A stretch of DNA of 50,262 nt from Lachnospiraceae bacterium (GTDB lineage: Bacteria > Bacillota > Clostridia > Lachnospirales > Lachnospiraceae). A program made the translations under genes and the position numbers. This document shows positions 16,443 to 24,382 of the stretch, piece after piece (positions within the stretch are counted from its first letter, which is position 1; each line of letters starts with the position of its first letter). The notes beneath the pieces were generated by a model. It made no database searches. It was given only the letters and a program-made list of their open reading frames with translations, and had not been told where the DNA came from. The stretch spans positions 1-50,262 of the forward strand of contig JAGAMG010000029.1 of the NCBI GenBank assembly GCA_017624835.1. Direction: 5' to 3'.

Positions 16443-16471
16443 AGATTAACACCCAATTTTGTGCTTCTCAA
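16443..16471 (-). promoter_or_regulatory. Predicted promoter of the transporter unit
   Basis: TTGAGA (16471-16466), a 17-bp spacer and TAATCT (16448-16443) lie between the GH27 terminator and the first permease. Moderate match to sigma-A, well placed. Confidence 0.5.
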
Positions 16472-16473
16472 CC

Positions 16474-16524
16474 AAAAAAAATTGAAAAACCTTAAATTTT
16501 TTTGCTATTTTTAAGGTTTTCCAA
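16474..16524 (-). terminator. Terminator of the upstream GH27-rhodanese gene
   Basis: On the minus strand an AT-rich stem, TTGGAAAACCTTAAA with TTTAAGGTTTTTCAA, is followed directly by a run of eight T. It separates this GH27 gene from the transporter genes. The convergent reading also has a T-run, but no plus-strand gene precedes it. Confidence 0.85.
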
Positions 16525-16550
16525 TTTTTTAAGTATTATTTTTTTAATTT

Positions 16551-18056
16551 TTATACTTCGTCATTACCAATCACTTCAACCTTCCAATCATACACATTCT
16601 TATATCCCAGATAGGTAAGACTCTGTTTAGCTTGTCCACATCTTTTTCCTGTTTTACAATATACAATAATCGTTTGCTCCTTATCCGGAAGATAAACCCT
16701 TGCATTCACATGAATCCCCGTATAGGAAAGATTGATTGCCTGTGGTAAATGCGCCTCTTCATATTCTTGCGGCTCCCTTACATCTATTAATAAAGCTCCT
16801 TCCTTTAATAATCCCCTAACTTCTTCGTCTGTCAAGGTATTTTTCTCCTGTATATTCTTCAGCCAATTATTTTCCACCTCATAGAGGTTTCGTTCTATGC
16901 CACAAGCACTTGCTTCCACTACATAAATGACCACTCCATGCGGTGGAACAGTCACTTGAAATTCTTGAGCCAATTTTATCTCTTGATGACTCCACACATC
17001 CCGAACCGAAATAATATCCCCCGCTAATCCCAATTCCTCTATAGAAGCTCTAATCACTAAAGTTTCTTCACCTCTATTCAGAAATGCCACTGCTTTTTTC
17101 CTGGAATGTTGCATTCCTAAATTTTTTAACCAAATCTCTCCTATTAATTCTTCCTTTCCGTTAAACACTTGTTTCGTCAAAAAAGCCTGCTGACATGCCT
17201 CATCTTGATTAATGGAAATCATTTCCTTGTTTTTTAATATTTCCAATGCCTTTTCCGATATGGTTGTCAAATTGCACCCAATGATTAATGGTGAAGACAT
17301 CATACACCACATAGAGAAATGTGTCTTTTCCTCCTCTTCACTTAATCCATTTCCTATCTGCATCATATCCAAATCATTTACATGCCCCGGACCACAGTAA
17401 TACGCCAAGGATTTAACATTATCAATTTGATGTAAAATTGAAGAAAATTGTGGCTGAATGTCTCCTCCGGTTCTCCAAGAATCTGCTACCTCAGCCACCC
17501 ACTCTCCCGGAAATTGCCACCTACACACATTGTAGACAATTATTCTCCCTGTTTCTTCCCTTATTTGGTCAATAATATTTCCAATTTTTGTATACTGTTC
17601 TCTTTCATCTAATCCTAAGCGCAGACCTCCACACCAATCCACCTTTATATAATCAAATTCAAACTCCTCAAGATACATCCGTATATCTTGTTCTTCATAT
17701 CCATATAGTCCGACGTTTTTCCCGTTTGCTCCCTCCTTCTCCAAAAAGCCGCAAGTATTATCCCCACCCTCTGCATAAATTCCCGCTTTCAAACCAAGAG
17801 AATGGACATAATCAGCAAGCACTTTTATCCCATTGGGAAACCTTTCCCTATGGATTAATATACGACCATTATCCCCGCGTCCCCCAAAAAAGCCGTCGTC
17901 TATGTTAAAATAATTATAGCCGCATTCTGCAAGCCCTGTTGTAACTAATGCAGCCGCTTGTTCTTTCAATATTTTTTCATTAATATTCGTACCAAAACAA
18001 TTCCATGATGCCCAGCCCATAATTGGTGTTTTTTTTCTCAAATAATTATTTTTCAT
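16551..18056 (-). CDS. GH27 alpha-galactosidase-type glycosidase fused to a C-terminal rhodanese domain (copy 2)
   Basis: This 501-residue paralogue of the 6271-7779 enzyme has the same layout. The barrel begins TPIMGWASWNCFGT; nucleophile Asp140 is in YIKVDWCGG and acid/base Asp199 in DSWRTGGDI. PGHVNDLDMMQIGN and a beta-sandwich follow. The rhodanese domain is at about 405-495: EGALLIDVREPQEYEEAHLP, then Cys467-Lys-Thr-Gly-Lys-Arg472 in VYCKTGKRCGQAKQSLTYLG. No signal peptide. The GH27 parts are close paralogues, while the rhodanese halves and linkers differ more yet keep both active sites. ATG 18056 has GAGAGG 8-9 nt upstream. It has its own terminator and sits upstream of the transporter. 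The coding DNA is more AT-rich than copy 1, so the pair is not a recent tandem duplication. Confidence 0.9.
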   Translation of the reverse strand: MKNNYLRKKTPIMGWASWNCFGTNINEKILKEQAAALVTTGLAECGYNYFNIDDGFFGGRGDNGRILIHRERFPNGIKVLADYVHSLGLKAGIYAEGGDNTCGFLEKEGANGKNVGLYGYEEQDIRMYLEEFEFDYIKVDWCGGLRLGLDEREQYTKIGNIIDQIREETGRIIVYNVCRWQFPGEWVAEVADSWRTGGDIQPQFSSILHQIDNVKSLAYYCGPGHVNDLDMMQIGNGLSEEEEKTHFSMWCMMSSPLIIGCNLTTISEKALEILKNKEMISINQDEACQQAFLTKQVFNGKEELIGEIWLKNLGMQHSRKKAVAFLNRGEETLVIRASIEELGLAGDIISVRDVWSHQEIKLAQEFQVTVPPHGVVIYVVEASACGIERNLYEVENNWLKNIQEKNTLTDEEVRGLLKEGALLIDVREPQEYEEAHLPQAINLSYTGIHVNARVYLPDKEQTIIVYCKTGKRCGQAKQSLTYLGYKNVYDWKVEVIGNDEV

Positions 18057-18165
18057 TTATATAGCCTCTCTTTAAAATGTTTTTCTTTCACTTTAAAGGA
18101 GAATATTTCAATTAGCAATTTCACTTTTTAGTATTTTCTTCAAAAATTAGATATTATAAATATTT

Positions 18166-19896
18166 TTACACATTCGTAAGCACCTCAAAGGTTTCCTCCA
18201 AATTCAGCCTCCCATACCCCCACTCTCTATTGGGGTAGGTCAGCCCCTGACTCCGCTCTGCTCCCCGAATCAGATAGCTTTTAATCTGTCGTCCTTCTGC
18301 AAACTCGTCATTGTTTTCTACCACCGCCCACTGCATAAACTGTGCCACTGCTCCGGCTGTAATGGCTGCTGCCAGACTGCTGCCGGTACTTCGCCCACGA
18401 ATAGTGGACACATTGACACCGGGGGCTGACAAATCCGGTCGCACATTTCCATCTCTCGAAAAACCTCTGCCGGACTCAATATAGAAGCTGTTATTTTCTG
18501 CATTATAGGTTGACACACTGATAACCTCACTTGCCATGGCCGGTTCCGTCAGAGTAGTGTAGGGTGTGGGATTCAAAAAATATACCTGTGTATTCAAAAA
18601 ATCCGTAATAGGCAACCACATATTAAACTGTCCATTATAAATCTGACCCACCGCACTGACCCGGAAGGTCCATATGCCGGGTGTAGGTTCCTGTACCCGA
18701 AACAGTAACAACTCATTTCCCGAAGATGCCTCCACCAAAGTAGTATCCACCGTTACGCGACTTCTTTCATAAACAAAATCATAGGTTATGCTTTGTTGTA
18801 AATTTAACCGAATAGGAGCTATGGTCTCTCCACCCGGAGAACGAATACTAACTGTAATAATATCCGGTAATTCTCCCCAAATTTCCAACCAGAAGCCAAT
18901 GGAGCCCTCTCCTACCCGGATTTCTACATCCCTCTCAGAATCTCCCTCCTGCAATCGTCCATAATAATGATGGGATGCATTTCCTTCATTTCCTCCCCCC
19001 ACAACTACAGCCCTGCTTCTTTTAATGGCAATAGCATTTAAATATCTGGACAGGGCAGAGCTGCCTGCATGATCCCCCATATTAGTTCCCACCCCAAGAC
19101 AGATAACCACCGGCCGAAGAAACAATCTTGCAAAGGAATCCGCATACCTTACTCCCAGCATAATGTCATTTTCCTGATACGCAGGTACCCCCTCCGGCAC
19201 CAGATAAAATCTGCGGAGATAATCCTTGCATTCCTTTAATTTTACTACCACAATATCTGCATTGGGTGCTGCCCCCAAAAAAGCATTTCCGATACGCACA
19301 TTGCTGCCTGCTGCCACTGCTGCCATGGCACTTCCATGACCATTTTCATCCCGACTTGGCACAATGGTATAGGGATTCTCCGCCCTAAGTGCCCGATTAA
19401 TATCCTCCCTAAGGTACTCACTGCCAAAGGGAAACCCTTCCGGCGGTGTTCCCTCCTGAATGGTCTGATCCCAGATAGCCAGAATACGACTATTCCCGTT
19501 TTCATCCAAAAATGCCGGATTTCTATAATCAATTCCTGTGTCAATCATACAGACTACCACACCGCTTCCGGTAAGGCTTAAGGGCGGTCTTTGTACCTGA
19601 GTAATGCCGCTGGCAATCAGATTATTAGGGTCAAACTGCATACTACTTTGCAATACATTTCCCTGCTGTACCTCATCCCCAACCGGCTGCATCAGTCCGT
19701 AAAGCTTAGGTACTATCTGGTAATCCCAGAAATCCATTTCCCGGTTACTTCCTCCCCTTGCATTCATATAAACAATACTATACCCCTCTCCGGCATCTAC
19801 ATAACAAAAGGGCTCCTGTAACTCAATTCTCTCTATGGGAAAATCCGTAATAATATCATAAACCTCATTGGAAAGTATCATTTCCTTGCAATCCAT
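18166..19896 (-). CDS. Subtilisin-family serine protease (S8, Csp-like)
   Basis: This 576-residue protease has an intact triad: Asp119 (VVCMIDTGID), His187 (DENGHGSAMA) and Ser507 (TGSSLAAAITAG, where GSS replaces the usual GTS). The catalytic fold is split by a beta-rich insert (about 310-440) as in clostridial Csp proteases, which process germination cortex hydrolases in spores. No signal peptide or transmembrane segment is seen; the first 95 residues may be a short prodomain. ATG 19896 has AAGGAG just upstream. It follows the terminator of the metal ATPase operon and precedes the sugar locus, so the neighbours do not tell its role. Spore-related function is a family-based inference. Confidence 0.88.
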   Translation of the reverse strand: MDCKEMILSNEVYDIITDFPIERIELQEPFCYVDAGEGYSIVYMNARGGSNREMDFWDYQIVPKLYGLMQPVGDEVQQGNVLQSSMQFDPNNLIASGITQVQRPPLSLTGSGVVVCMIDTGIDYRNPAFLDENGNSRILAIWDQTIQEGTPPEGFPFGSEYLREDINRALRAENPYTIVPSRDENGHGSAMAAVAAGSNVRIGNAFLGAAPNADIVVVKLKECKDYLRRFYLVPEGVPAYQENDIMLGVRYADSFARLFLRPVVICLGVGTNMGDHAGSSALSRYLNAIAIKRSRAVVVGGGNEGNASHHYYGRLQEGDSERDVEIRVGEGSIGFWLEIWGELPDIITVSIRSPGGETIAPIRLNLQQSITYDFVYERSRVTVDTTLVEASSGNELLLFRVQEPTPGIWTFRVSAVGQIYNGQFNMWLPITDFLNTQVYFLNPTPYTTLTEPAMASEVISVSTYNAENNSFYIESGRGFSRDGNVRPDLSAPGVNVSTIRGRSTGSSLAAAITAGAVAQFMQWAVVENNDEFAEGRQIKSYLIRGAERSQGLTYPNREWGYGRLNLEETFEVLTNV

Positions 19897-19906
19897 AAAT
19901 CTCCTT

Positions 19907-19945
19907 AAAAAGGCATACCCTTCATCATTATGAATAAAGTATGCC
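19907..19945 (-). terminator. Terminator of the metal ATPase operon
   Basis: GGCATAC and GTATGCC flank a nested TTCAT/ATGAA stem, and on the minus strand TTTTT follows. It lies 37 nt past the ATPase stop and right before the protease SD. Confidence 0.9.
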
Positions 19946-19982
19946 TATCAATCCCTTTATGTTCCTAAATGATACTATTATA

Positions 19983-21950
19983 TTACTTATCCACCTTCAA
20001 GCACCGGATAGCATTCAACACTGCCAATACCATTACACCTACATCTGCAAAGATCGCCACCCACATATTGGCAATACCAAGAGCCCCCAATATCAGGCAC
20101 AGCCCTTTTACTCCCAAGGCAAATACGATATTTTGGTAAACAATACGCAGGCATTTTCGAGAAATACGCATTGCCAACGCAATTTTTTCCGGGTTATCAT
20201 CCATTAATACGATATCCGCTGCCTCGATTGCCGCATCGGAGCCCAGCGCGCCCATGGCAATCCCAATATCCGCTCTGGAAAGTACCGGGGCATCGTTAAT
20301 ACCATCGCCCACAAAGGCAAGCATTTCTTTTTTACTTTTCTGCGCTAAAAGCTGCTCTACACGCTCCACCTTGTCAGCAGGAAGAAGTTCACTGTGAACC
20401 TCGTCCACTCCTAAGCTTTCTGCTACATGCTCTGCCACCTGCTTACTGTCTCCGGTAAGCATTACCGTCTTTTTCACCCCTGCAACTTTCAGAGCAGCCA
20501 CTGCCTGAGCTGCAGTTTCTTTTTCCACATCTGCAATCAGGATATAGCCTGCATAAACACCATCCACAGCCACATGAACCACCGTTCCGATGCCTGTATC
20601 TTCTGCATAGTTCAAGCCCAGCTTCTGCATCAGCTTGGCATTTCCTGCTGCCACCAATACTCCGTCTACCTTAGCTTTTACACCATGACCGCTGATTTCT
20701 TCGATATCAGTGACCCTTGTATTATCAATATCTTTTCCATAAGCCTCACGAAGACTCTTACTGATAGGGTGATTGGAAAAGCTTTCTGCGTGAGCCGCAT
20801 ATCGTAATAACTGTTGCATGGTCTTTTCTAATAACAACTCAGAATTTGCCGGCTCAGCCACAGCCTCTTCTGTCGCATCCTCAGTTGTAACCTTCTCTTT
20901 CTCAACCTTGCAAGTTTCCTTAAACTCCTCGCTTGCCTCGATTCTCACCACCTGAAATACACCCTTAGTTAAGGTTCCTGTCTTATCAAACACCACATAT
21001 TTCGTCTGAGCCAGTGCCTCCAGATAATTAGAGCCCTTTACCAGAATACCACATGCGGAAGCACCGCCAATTCCTCCAAAGAAGCTTAGGGGGATGGAAA
21101 TTACTAATGCACAAGGACAGCTGATTACCAGAAAGGTCAAAGCGCGAATTACCCATGTACTCCAATTAGCCGGATTCCCTAAAAGCAGATTGATAACCGG
21201 TGGCAAAATTGCCAATGCCAACGCACTATAACAAACTGCCGGGGTATAATATCTGGCAAATTTAGTAATAAAATTTTCACAGCAAGACTTCTTCATACTG
21301 GAATTTTCCACCAGTTCCAAAATCTTTGACACCGTGGACTCTTCGAATTCTTTGGTAGTGCGAATTTTCAGCAGACCATTGATATTAATGCAACCACTGA
21401 TAATATCATCCCCACAGCCAACCTCTCTGGGAACACTTTCTCCGGTCAATGCACTGGTATTCAAGGTAGAGCTTCCTTCCGCTACCACACCATCAATGGG
21501 CACCTTTTCTCCGGGACGCACCACAATAATACTACCGATTTCCACATCATCCGGGTCTACCTGCTCCAAATCTCCATCTGCATCCTCCACATTGGCATAA
21601 TCGGGACGTATATCCATCAGCGCGGTAATATTCCTGCGACTCTTACCCACAGCCACTGCTTGAAAGAGCTCACCAATCTGATAAAACAGCATAACCGCCA
21701 CACCCTCGGAATACTCTCCCAAAATCATGGCACCTACCGTAGCTACCGCCATCAGGAAGTTCTCATCGAAAACCTCCCCATGTATAATGCCAAGCACTGC
21801 CTTCCGCAAAATATCATAACCAATCACCAGGTAGGGAATCAAAAACAAAATTGCTTTCCAATACCCTGACACCGGAATCAAATTTACAGCAACCAGCAAA
21901 ATAGCAGCTACAATTATCCGATACAGTACCTTCTTCTGTTTCTTCGTCAT
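19983..21950 (-). CDS. Heavy-metal P1B-type ATPase (CadA/ZntA-like), lacking its own HMA domain
   Basis: This 655-residue efflux pump uses ATP to move soft metal ions across the membrane. It shows the TGES actuator loop (169-172), the CPC metal site Cys278-Pro-Cys280 in ISCPCALV, phosphorylation Asp322 in DKTGT, SNHPI in the nucleotide-binding domain and GDGINDAP. CPC with the C-terminal NAIRCLKVDK fits Zn/Cd/Co/Pb pumps better than Cu pumps. No N-terminal HMA domain is present; the sequence starts directly at the first helices, and a separate HMA protein is encoded 25 nt upstream. An acidic insertion (about 338-372, EKEKVTTEDATEEAVAEPA) follows the DKTGT segment, and a Cys pair (SCCENF, 223-224) lies before the CPC helix. 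Both may hold metal. Confidence 0.93.
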   Translation of the reverse strand: MTKKQKKVLYRIIVAAILLVAVNLIPVSGYWKAILFLIPYLVIGYDILRKAVLGIIHGEVFDENFLMAVATVGAMILGEYSEGVAVMLFYQIGELFQAVAVGKSRRNITALMDIRPDYANVEDADGDLEQVDPDDVEIGSIIVVRPGEKVPIDGVVAEGSSTLNTSALTGESVPREVGCGDDIISGCININGLLKIRTTKEFEESTVSKILELVENSSMKKSCCENFITKFARYYTPAVCYSALALAILPPVINLLLGNPANWSTWVIRALTFLVISCPCALVISIPLSFFGGIGGASACGILVKGSNYLEALAQTKYVVFDKTGTLTKGVFQVVRIEASEEFKETCKVEKEKVTTEDATEEAVAEPANSELLLEKTMQQLLRYAAHAESFSNHPISKSLREAYGKDIDNTRVTDIEEISGHGVKAKVDGVLVAAGNAKLMQKLGLNYAEDTGIGTVVHVAVDGVYAGYILIADVEKETAAQAVAALKVAGVKKTVMLTGDSKQVAEHVAESLGVDEVHSELLPADKVERVEQLLAQKSKKEMLAFVGDGINDAPVLSRADIGIAMGALGSDAAIEAADIVLMDDNPEKIALAMRISRKCLRIVYQNIVFALGVKGLCLILGALGIANMWVAIFADVGVMVLAVLNAIRCLKVDK

Positions 21951-21975
21951 TTACATCAACTCCTATCACAGTACC

Positions 21976-22194
21976 CTATAGGAAAATCTCGCAATCAGAC
22001 TCCACCTTCTTGCAAGCCTTAAGTACCGCCTGCATCACAGCATTTTCGTCAGCACCTTCTTTAAACTCTACCTTCATTTTCTGTGTCATAAAGCTTACAG
22101 TTGCATCAGCCACACCCTCTACCTTCTTTGTAGCCTCTTCCATTTTTAATGCACAGTTTGCACAGTCAACTTCAATCTTGTAGGTTTTCTTCAT
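21976..22194 (-). CDS. Stand-alone HMA-domain metallochaperone
   Basis: The 72-residue protein is one heavy-metal-associated ferredoxin-like domain (MKKTYKIEVDCANCALKMEE) with the metal pair Cys11 and Cys14 in DCANCALK, and ends KKVESDCEIFL with another Cys. In related pumps this domain is fused to the ATPase N-terminus; here it is a separate cistron 25 nt upstream of a pump that lacks it, so it probably delivers metal or senses it for that pump. The SD AGGAGG is well placed before ATG 22194. It is first gene of the operon. Confidence 0.9.
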   Translation of the reverse strand: MKKTYKIEVDCANCALKMEEATKKVEGVADATVSFMTQKMKVEFKEGADENAVMQAVLKACKKVESDCEIFL

Positions 22195-22279
22195 AGTAAT
22201 TTCCTCCTGAATTTTGCAAGCAATTTACCACCTTATCATCGTATTCATTGCCTTGCTTTATTTTACTATTTTTGTTTCC

Positions 22280-22300
22280 AGATGCAAATGATTCGCATCT
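22280..22300. promoter_or_regulatory. 21-bp palindrome of Fur-family (7-1-7) type in the metal-operon leader
   Basis: The arms AGATGCAAAT and ATTCGCATCT around a central G match at 9 of 10 positions. The core TGCAAAT-G-ATTCGCA follows the AAT-N-ATT pattern of Fur/Zur/PerR boxes. It lies about 37 bp downstream of the predicted transcription start. The regulator is not in the window. Confidence 0.5.
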
Positions 22301-22316
22301 CGTTTTTTAGTTCATT

Positions 22317-22338
22317 CATATGAACCATCGTTCATATG
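22317..22338. promoter_or_regulatory. ArsR/SmtB-type operator overlapping the metal-operon start site
   Basis: CATATGAAC and GTTCATATG form a perfect 9-bp inverted repeat with a 4-bp CATC spacer, directly downstream of the -10. The architecture resembles operators of ArsR/SmtB metal repressors, which release DNA on metal binding. No ArsR gene is in the window, so the regulator acts in trans. Confidence 0.6.
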
Positions 22339-22340
22339 TT

Positions 22341-22369
22341 TATAATAGCACAACTTCTGTTTTTGTCAA
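22341..22369 (-). promoter_or_regulatory. Sigma-A promoter of the HMA/P-type ATPase operon
   Basis: A perfect -35 TTGACA (22369-22364), a 17-bp spacer and the -10 ATTATA (22346-22341) read toward the HMA gene. The leader of about 140 nt contains both palindromes. Nothing else is apparent between the leader and the clpX terminator. Confidence 0.8.
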
Positions 22370-22431
22370 TAGGGATATCTCATTATCTTAATTTTTTTCT
22401 AACATACACCAACCTAATAATGCTTCTATAT

Positions 22432-22466
22432 AAAAAGGAGACTATCTCTACCCTGAGACAATCTCC
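22432..22466 (-). terminator. Rho-independent terminator of clpX
   Basis: On the minus strand GGAGATTGTCTC and GAGATAGTCTCC form a 12-bp stem (two G-U pairs) followed by TTTTTAT, 33 nt after the clpX stop. Confidence 0.9.
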
Positions 22467-22498
22467 CTCTTCCGTTTTCATTTTTATAATTTTTTCTA

Positions 22499-24118
22499 TT
22501 AGTCTTCTGCTTCTTCCACCGCTATCTGCTTCAAATTCTCCACAGGCTCAAGCACCTGATTACTACGGATATCAATAATGGGACCACCGGTACCTTCAAT
22601 ATATTCTCTGGTAATGGTTACCCGACCAATATTGTCATCCTTGGGAATCTCGTACATGATATCCAACATGAATTCCTCAATAATGGAACGCAGTGCACGG
22701 GCTCCGGTGTCACGCTCCATGGCTTTTTCCGCAATTGCCTCCAAAGCATCATCGGTAAACTCCAGCTTTACCTCGTCCAATTCAAGCAGCTTCTGATACT
22801 GCTTCAAAATCGCATTCTTGGGCTCCTTTAAAATCTTTACCATCATTTCCTTGGTAAGTCCCTGTAAGGTATAAATAATGGGCAAACGACCGATAAACTC
22901 GGGAATCATACCAAACTTGCGGATATCCTCCACCGTTACCTTGGACAGAATATTTTTATCCTTGTCATATTTATCCTTTAAATCAGAATTAAAACCAATG
23001 GATGCAGACTTATTCAGACGCTCCTTGATAATCCCATCCAAATCCGGGAATGCTCCGCCACAGATAAAGAGAATATTTCTGGTATTTACAGTGGCAAGGG
23101 GAACCATGGCATTCTTGCTGTTGGCACCTACAGGTACTTCAACCTCTGCACCCTCTAATAGCTTAAGCATACCCTGCTGTACACTTTCCCCGCTGACATC
23201 ACGGCTGGTGGTATTCTTTTTCTTGGCAATCTTATCGATTTCATCAATAAAGACGATACCACGCTCTGCCTTTTCCACATCATTATCCGCAGCCGCCAGA
23301 AGCTTGGAAACCACGCTCTCAATGTCATCGCCGATATAACCGGCCTCCGTCAAAGAAGTGGCATCTGCAATGGCAAGGGGCACATCCAGTAATCTTGCCA
23401 AGGTCTTTACCAAATAAGTCTTACCGCTACCGGTAGGTCCAATCATCAGCATATTGGACTTCTCAATTTCAATCTCATCCATGGTGCCTGTAGCCACACG
23501 CTTATAGTGATTGTACACCGCCACGGAAATTACCTTCTTGGCATGCTCCTGCCCTACCACATACTCGTCCAGACTTGCCTTAATCTTGTGAGGCGCAGGA
23601 ATATCCTTGATATTCAGCACGGGCTGGGCATTTTCCTTCTTCTTTTTCTTTTTTAACTTCTGCTTATTGGGAATACCGCCCTCCCCCTGCAAATCCGCAA
23701 GGTTCACAAAGCTAATCTTGGGGAAACCGTTCTTGCCGTTAAACTGATCGAAATCCCCCTGCATACCGGGGTAATTCAACATCCCCTGATAATCAAACTG
23801 GCTGACCGTATCCATGGTCTTGTGCATACAATCATTGCAGACACTGATATTATTGGGTAGCTTGAACATCTTCCCAGTCTTGCTTTCCGGACGACGACAG
23901 ATAAAACATACATCCTCGTACTGATTATTCTCGTTATCTTCAGACTCAGAGCTTTCGGTTTTGGTGGACTCGTTATCCATAGCAAGTACTTTCTCCTCTT
24001 CTACAGCTTCCAGCTCGTCCATTACTCCCCTATTGCTTAGCTTGTCATCCTCTTTACTCTGATTCATTTTACTGTTATTTATTTCATCATCATCTACTTC
24101 TTTATAGTTATCTGACAT
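22499..24118 (-). CDS. clpX: ClpX-type AAA+ unfoldase with extended N-terminus
   Basis: ClpX unfolds substrates and feeds them to ClpP. At 539 aa this is about 120 longer than usual. Residues 1-68 are an acidic, low-complexity extension. The zinc-binding domain has Cys71, Cys74, Cys94 and Cys97 (CFICRRP...CNDC). Residues 105-165 are a second insertion ending in a lysine run. The AAA+ module has Walker A GPTGSGKT (227-234), pore loop GYIG (260-263, usually GYVG), Walker B IVFIDEID and sensor 2 GARALRS. The ClpP-docking tripeptide IGF (374-376) is kept, so it should still bind ClpP. No clpP or lon adjoins it, unlike many genomes, so it may be a second ClpX paralogue. GAGGAGG lies before ATG 24118. 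Confidence 0.92.
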   Translation of the reverse strand: MSDNYKEVDDDEINNSKMNQSKEDDKLSNRGVMDELEAVEEEKVLAMDNESTKTESSESEDNENNQYEDVCFICRRPESKTGKMFKLPNNISVCNDCMHKTMDTVSQFDYQGMLNYPGMQGDFDQFNGKNGFPKISFVNLADLQGEGGIPNKQKLKKKKKKENAQPVLNIKDIPAPHKIKASLDEYVVGQEHAKKVISVAVYNHYKRVATGTMDEIEIEKSNMLMIGPTGSGKTYLVKTLARLLDVPLAIADATSLTEAGYIGDDIESVVSKLLAAADNDVEKAERGIVFIDEIDKIAKKKNTTSRDVSGESVQQGMLKLLEGAEVEVPVGANSKNAMVPLATVNTRNILFICGGAFPDLDGIIKERLNKSASIGFNSDLKDKYDKDKNILSKVTVEDIRKFGMIPEFIGRLPIIYTLQGLTKEMMVKILKEPKNAILKQYQKLLELDEVKLEFTDDALEAIAEKAMERDTGARALRSIIEEFMLDIMYEIPKDDNIGRVTITREYIEGTGGPIIDIRSNQVLEPVENLKQIAVEEAED

Positions 24119-24160
24119 AATATCCTCCTCATAAATTTATCCTGCTACACAAGATTTCTC

Positions 24161-24276
24161 CGGCTTATGACTTGTCCGGCTTATGACTTGTCCGGCTCAA
24201 GATTTCTCCTGCTTAAGACTTCTTCGGCTTAAGACTTCTTCGGCTTAAGACTTCTTCGGCTTAAGACTTCTTCGGC
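24161..24276. repeat. Tandem array of a 16-bp unit upstream of clpX
   Basis: Seven full units and a partial one start at 24161, 24177, 24193, 24209, 24225, 24241, 24257 and 24273. Consensus CGGCTTAAGACTTCTT; the three copies from 24225 are identical, and those nearer clpX diverge. It lies about 43 bp before the clpX start. The period is not a multiple of three and no reading frame is evident. It could affect clpX expression through copy number or structure. Confidence 0.9.
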
Positions 24277-24382
24277 CTCCGGATTACTTCCAACCAAAGG
24301 TCATTTTATTGCACTAACGCTATTATATCTAATCATGCAAACATACACAAGTTAACTTTTTATAAAACCCGTTGATGTTTTC

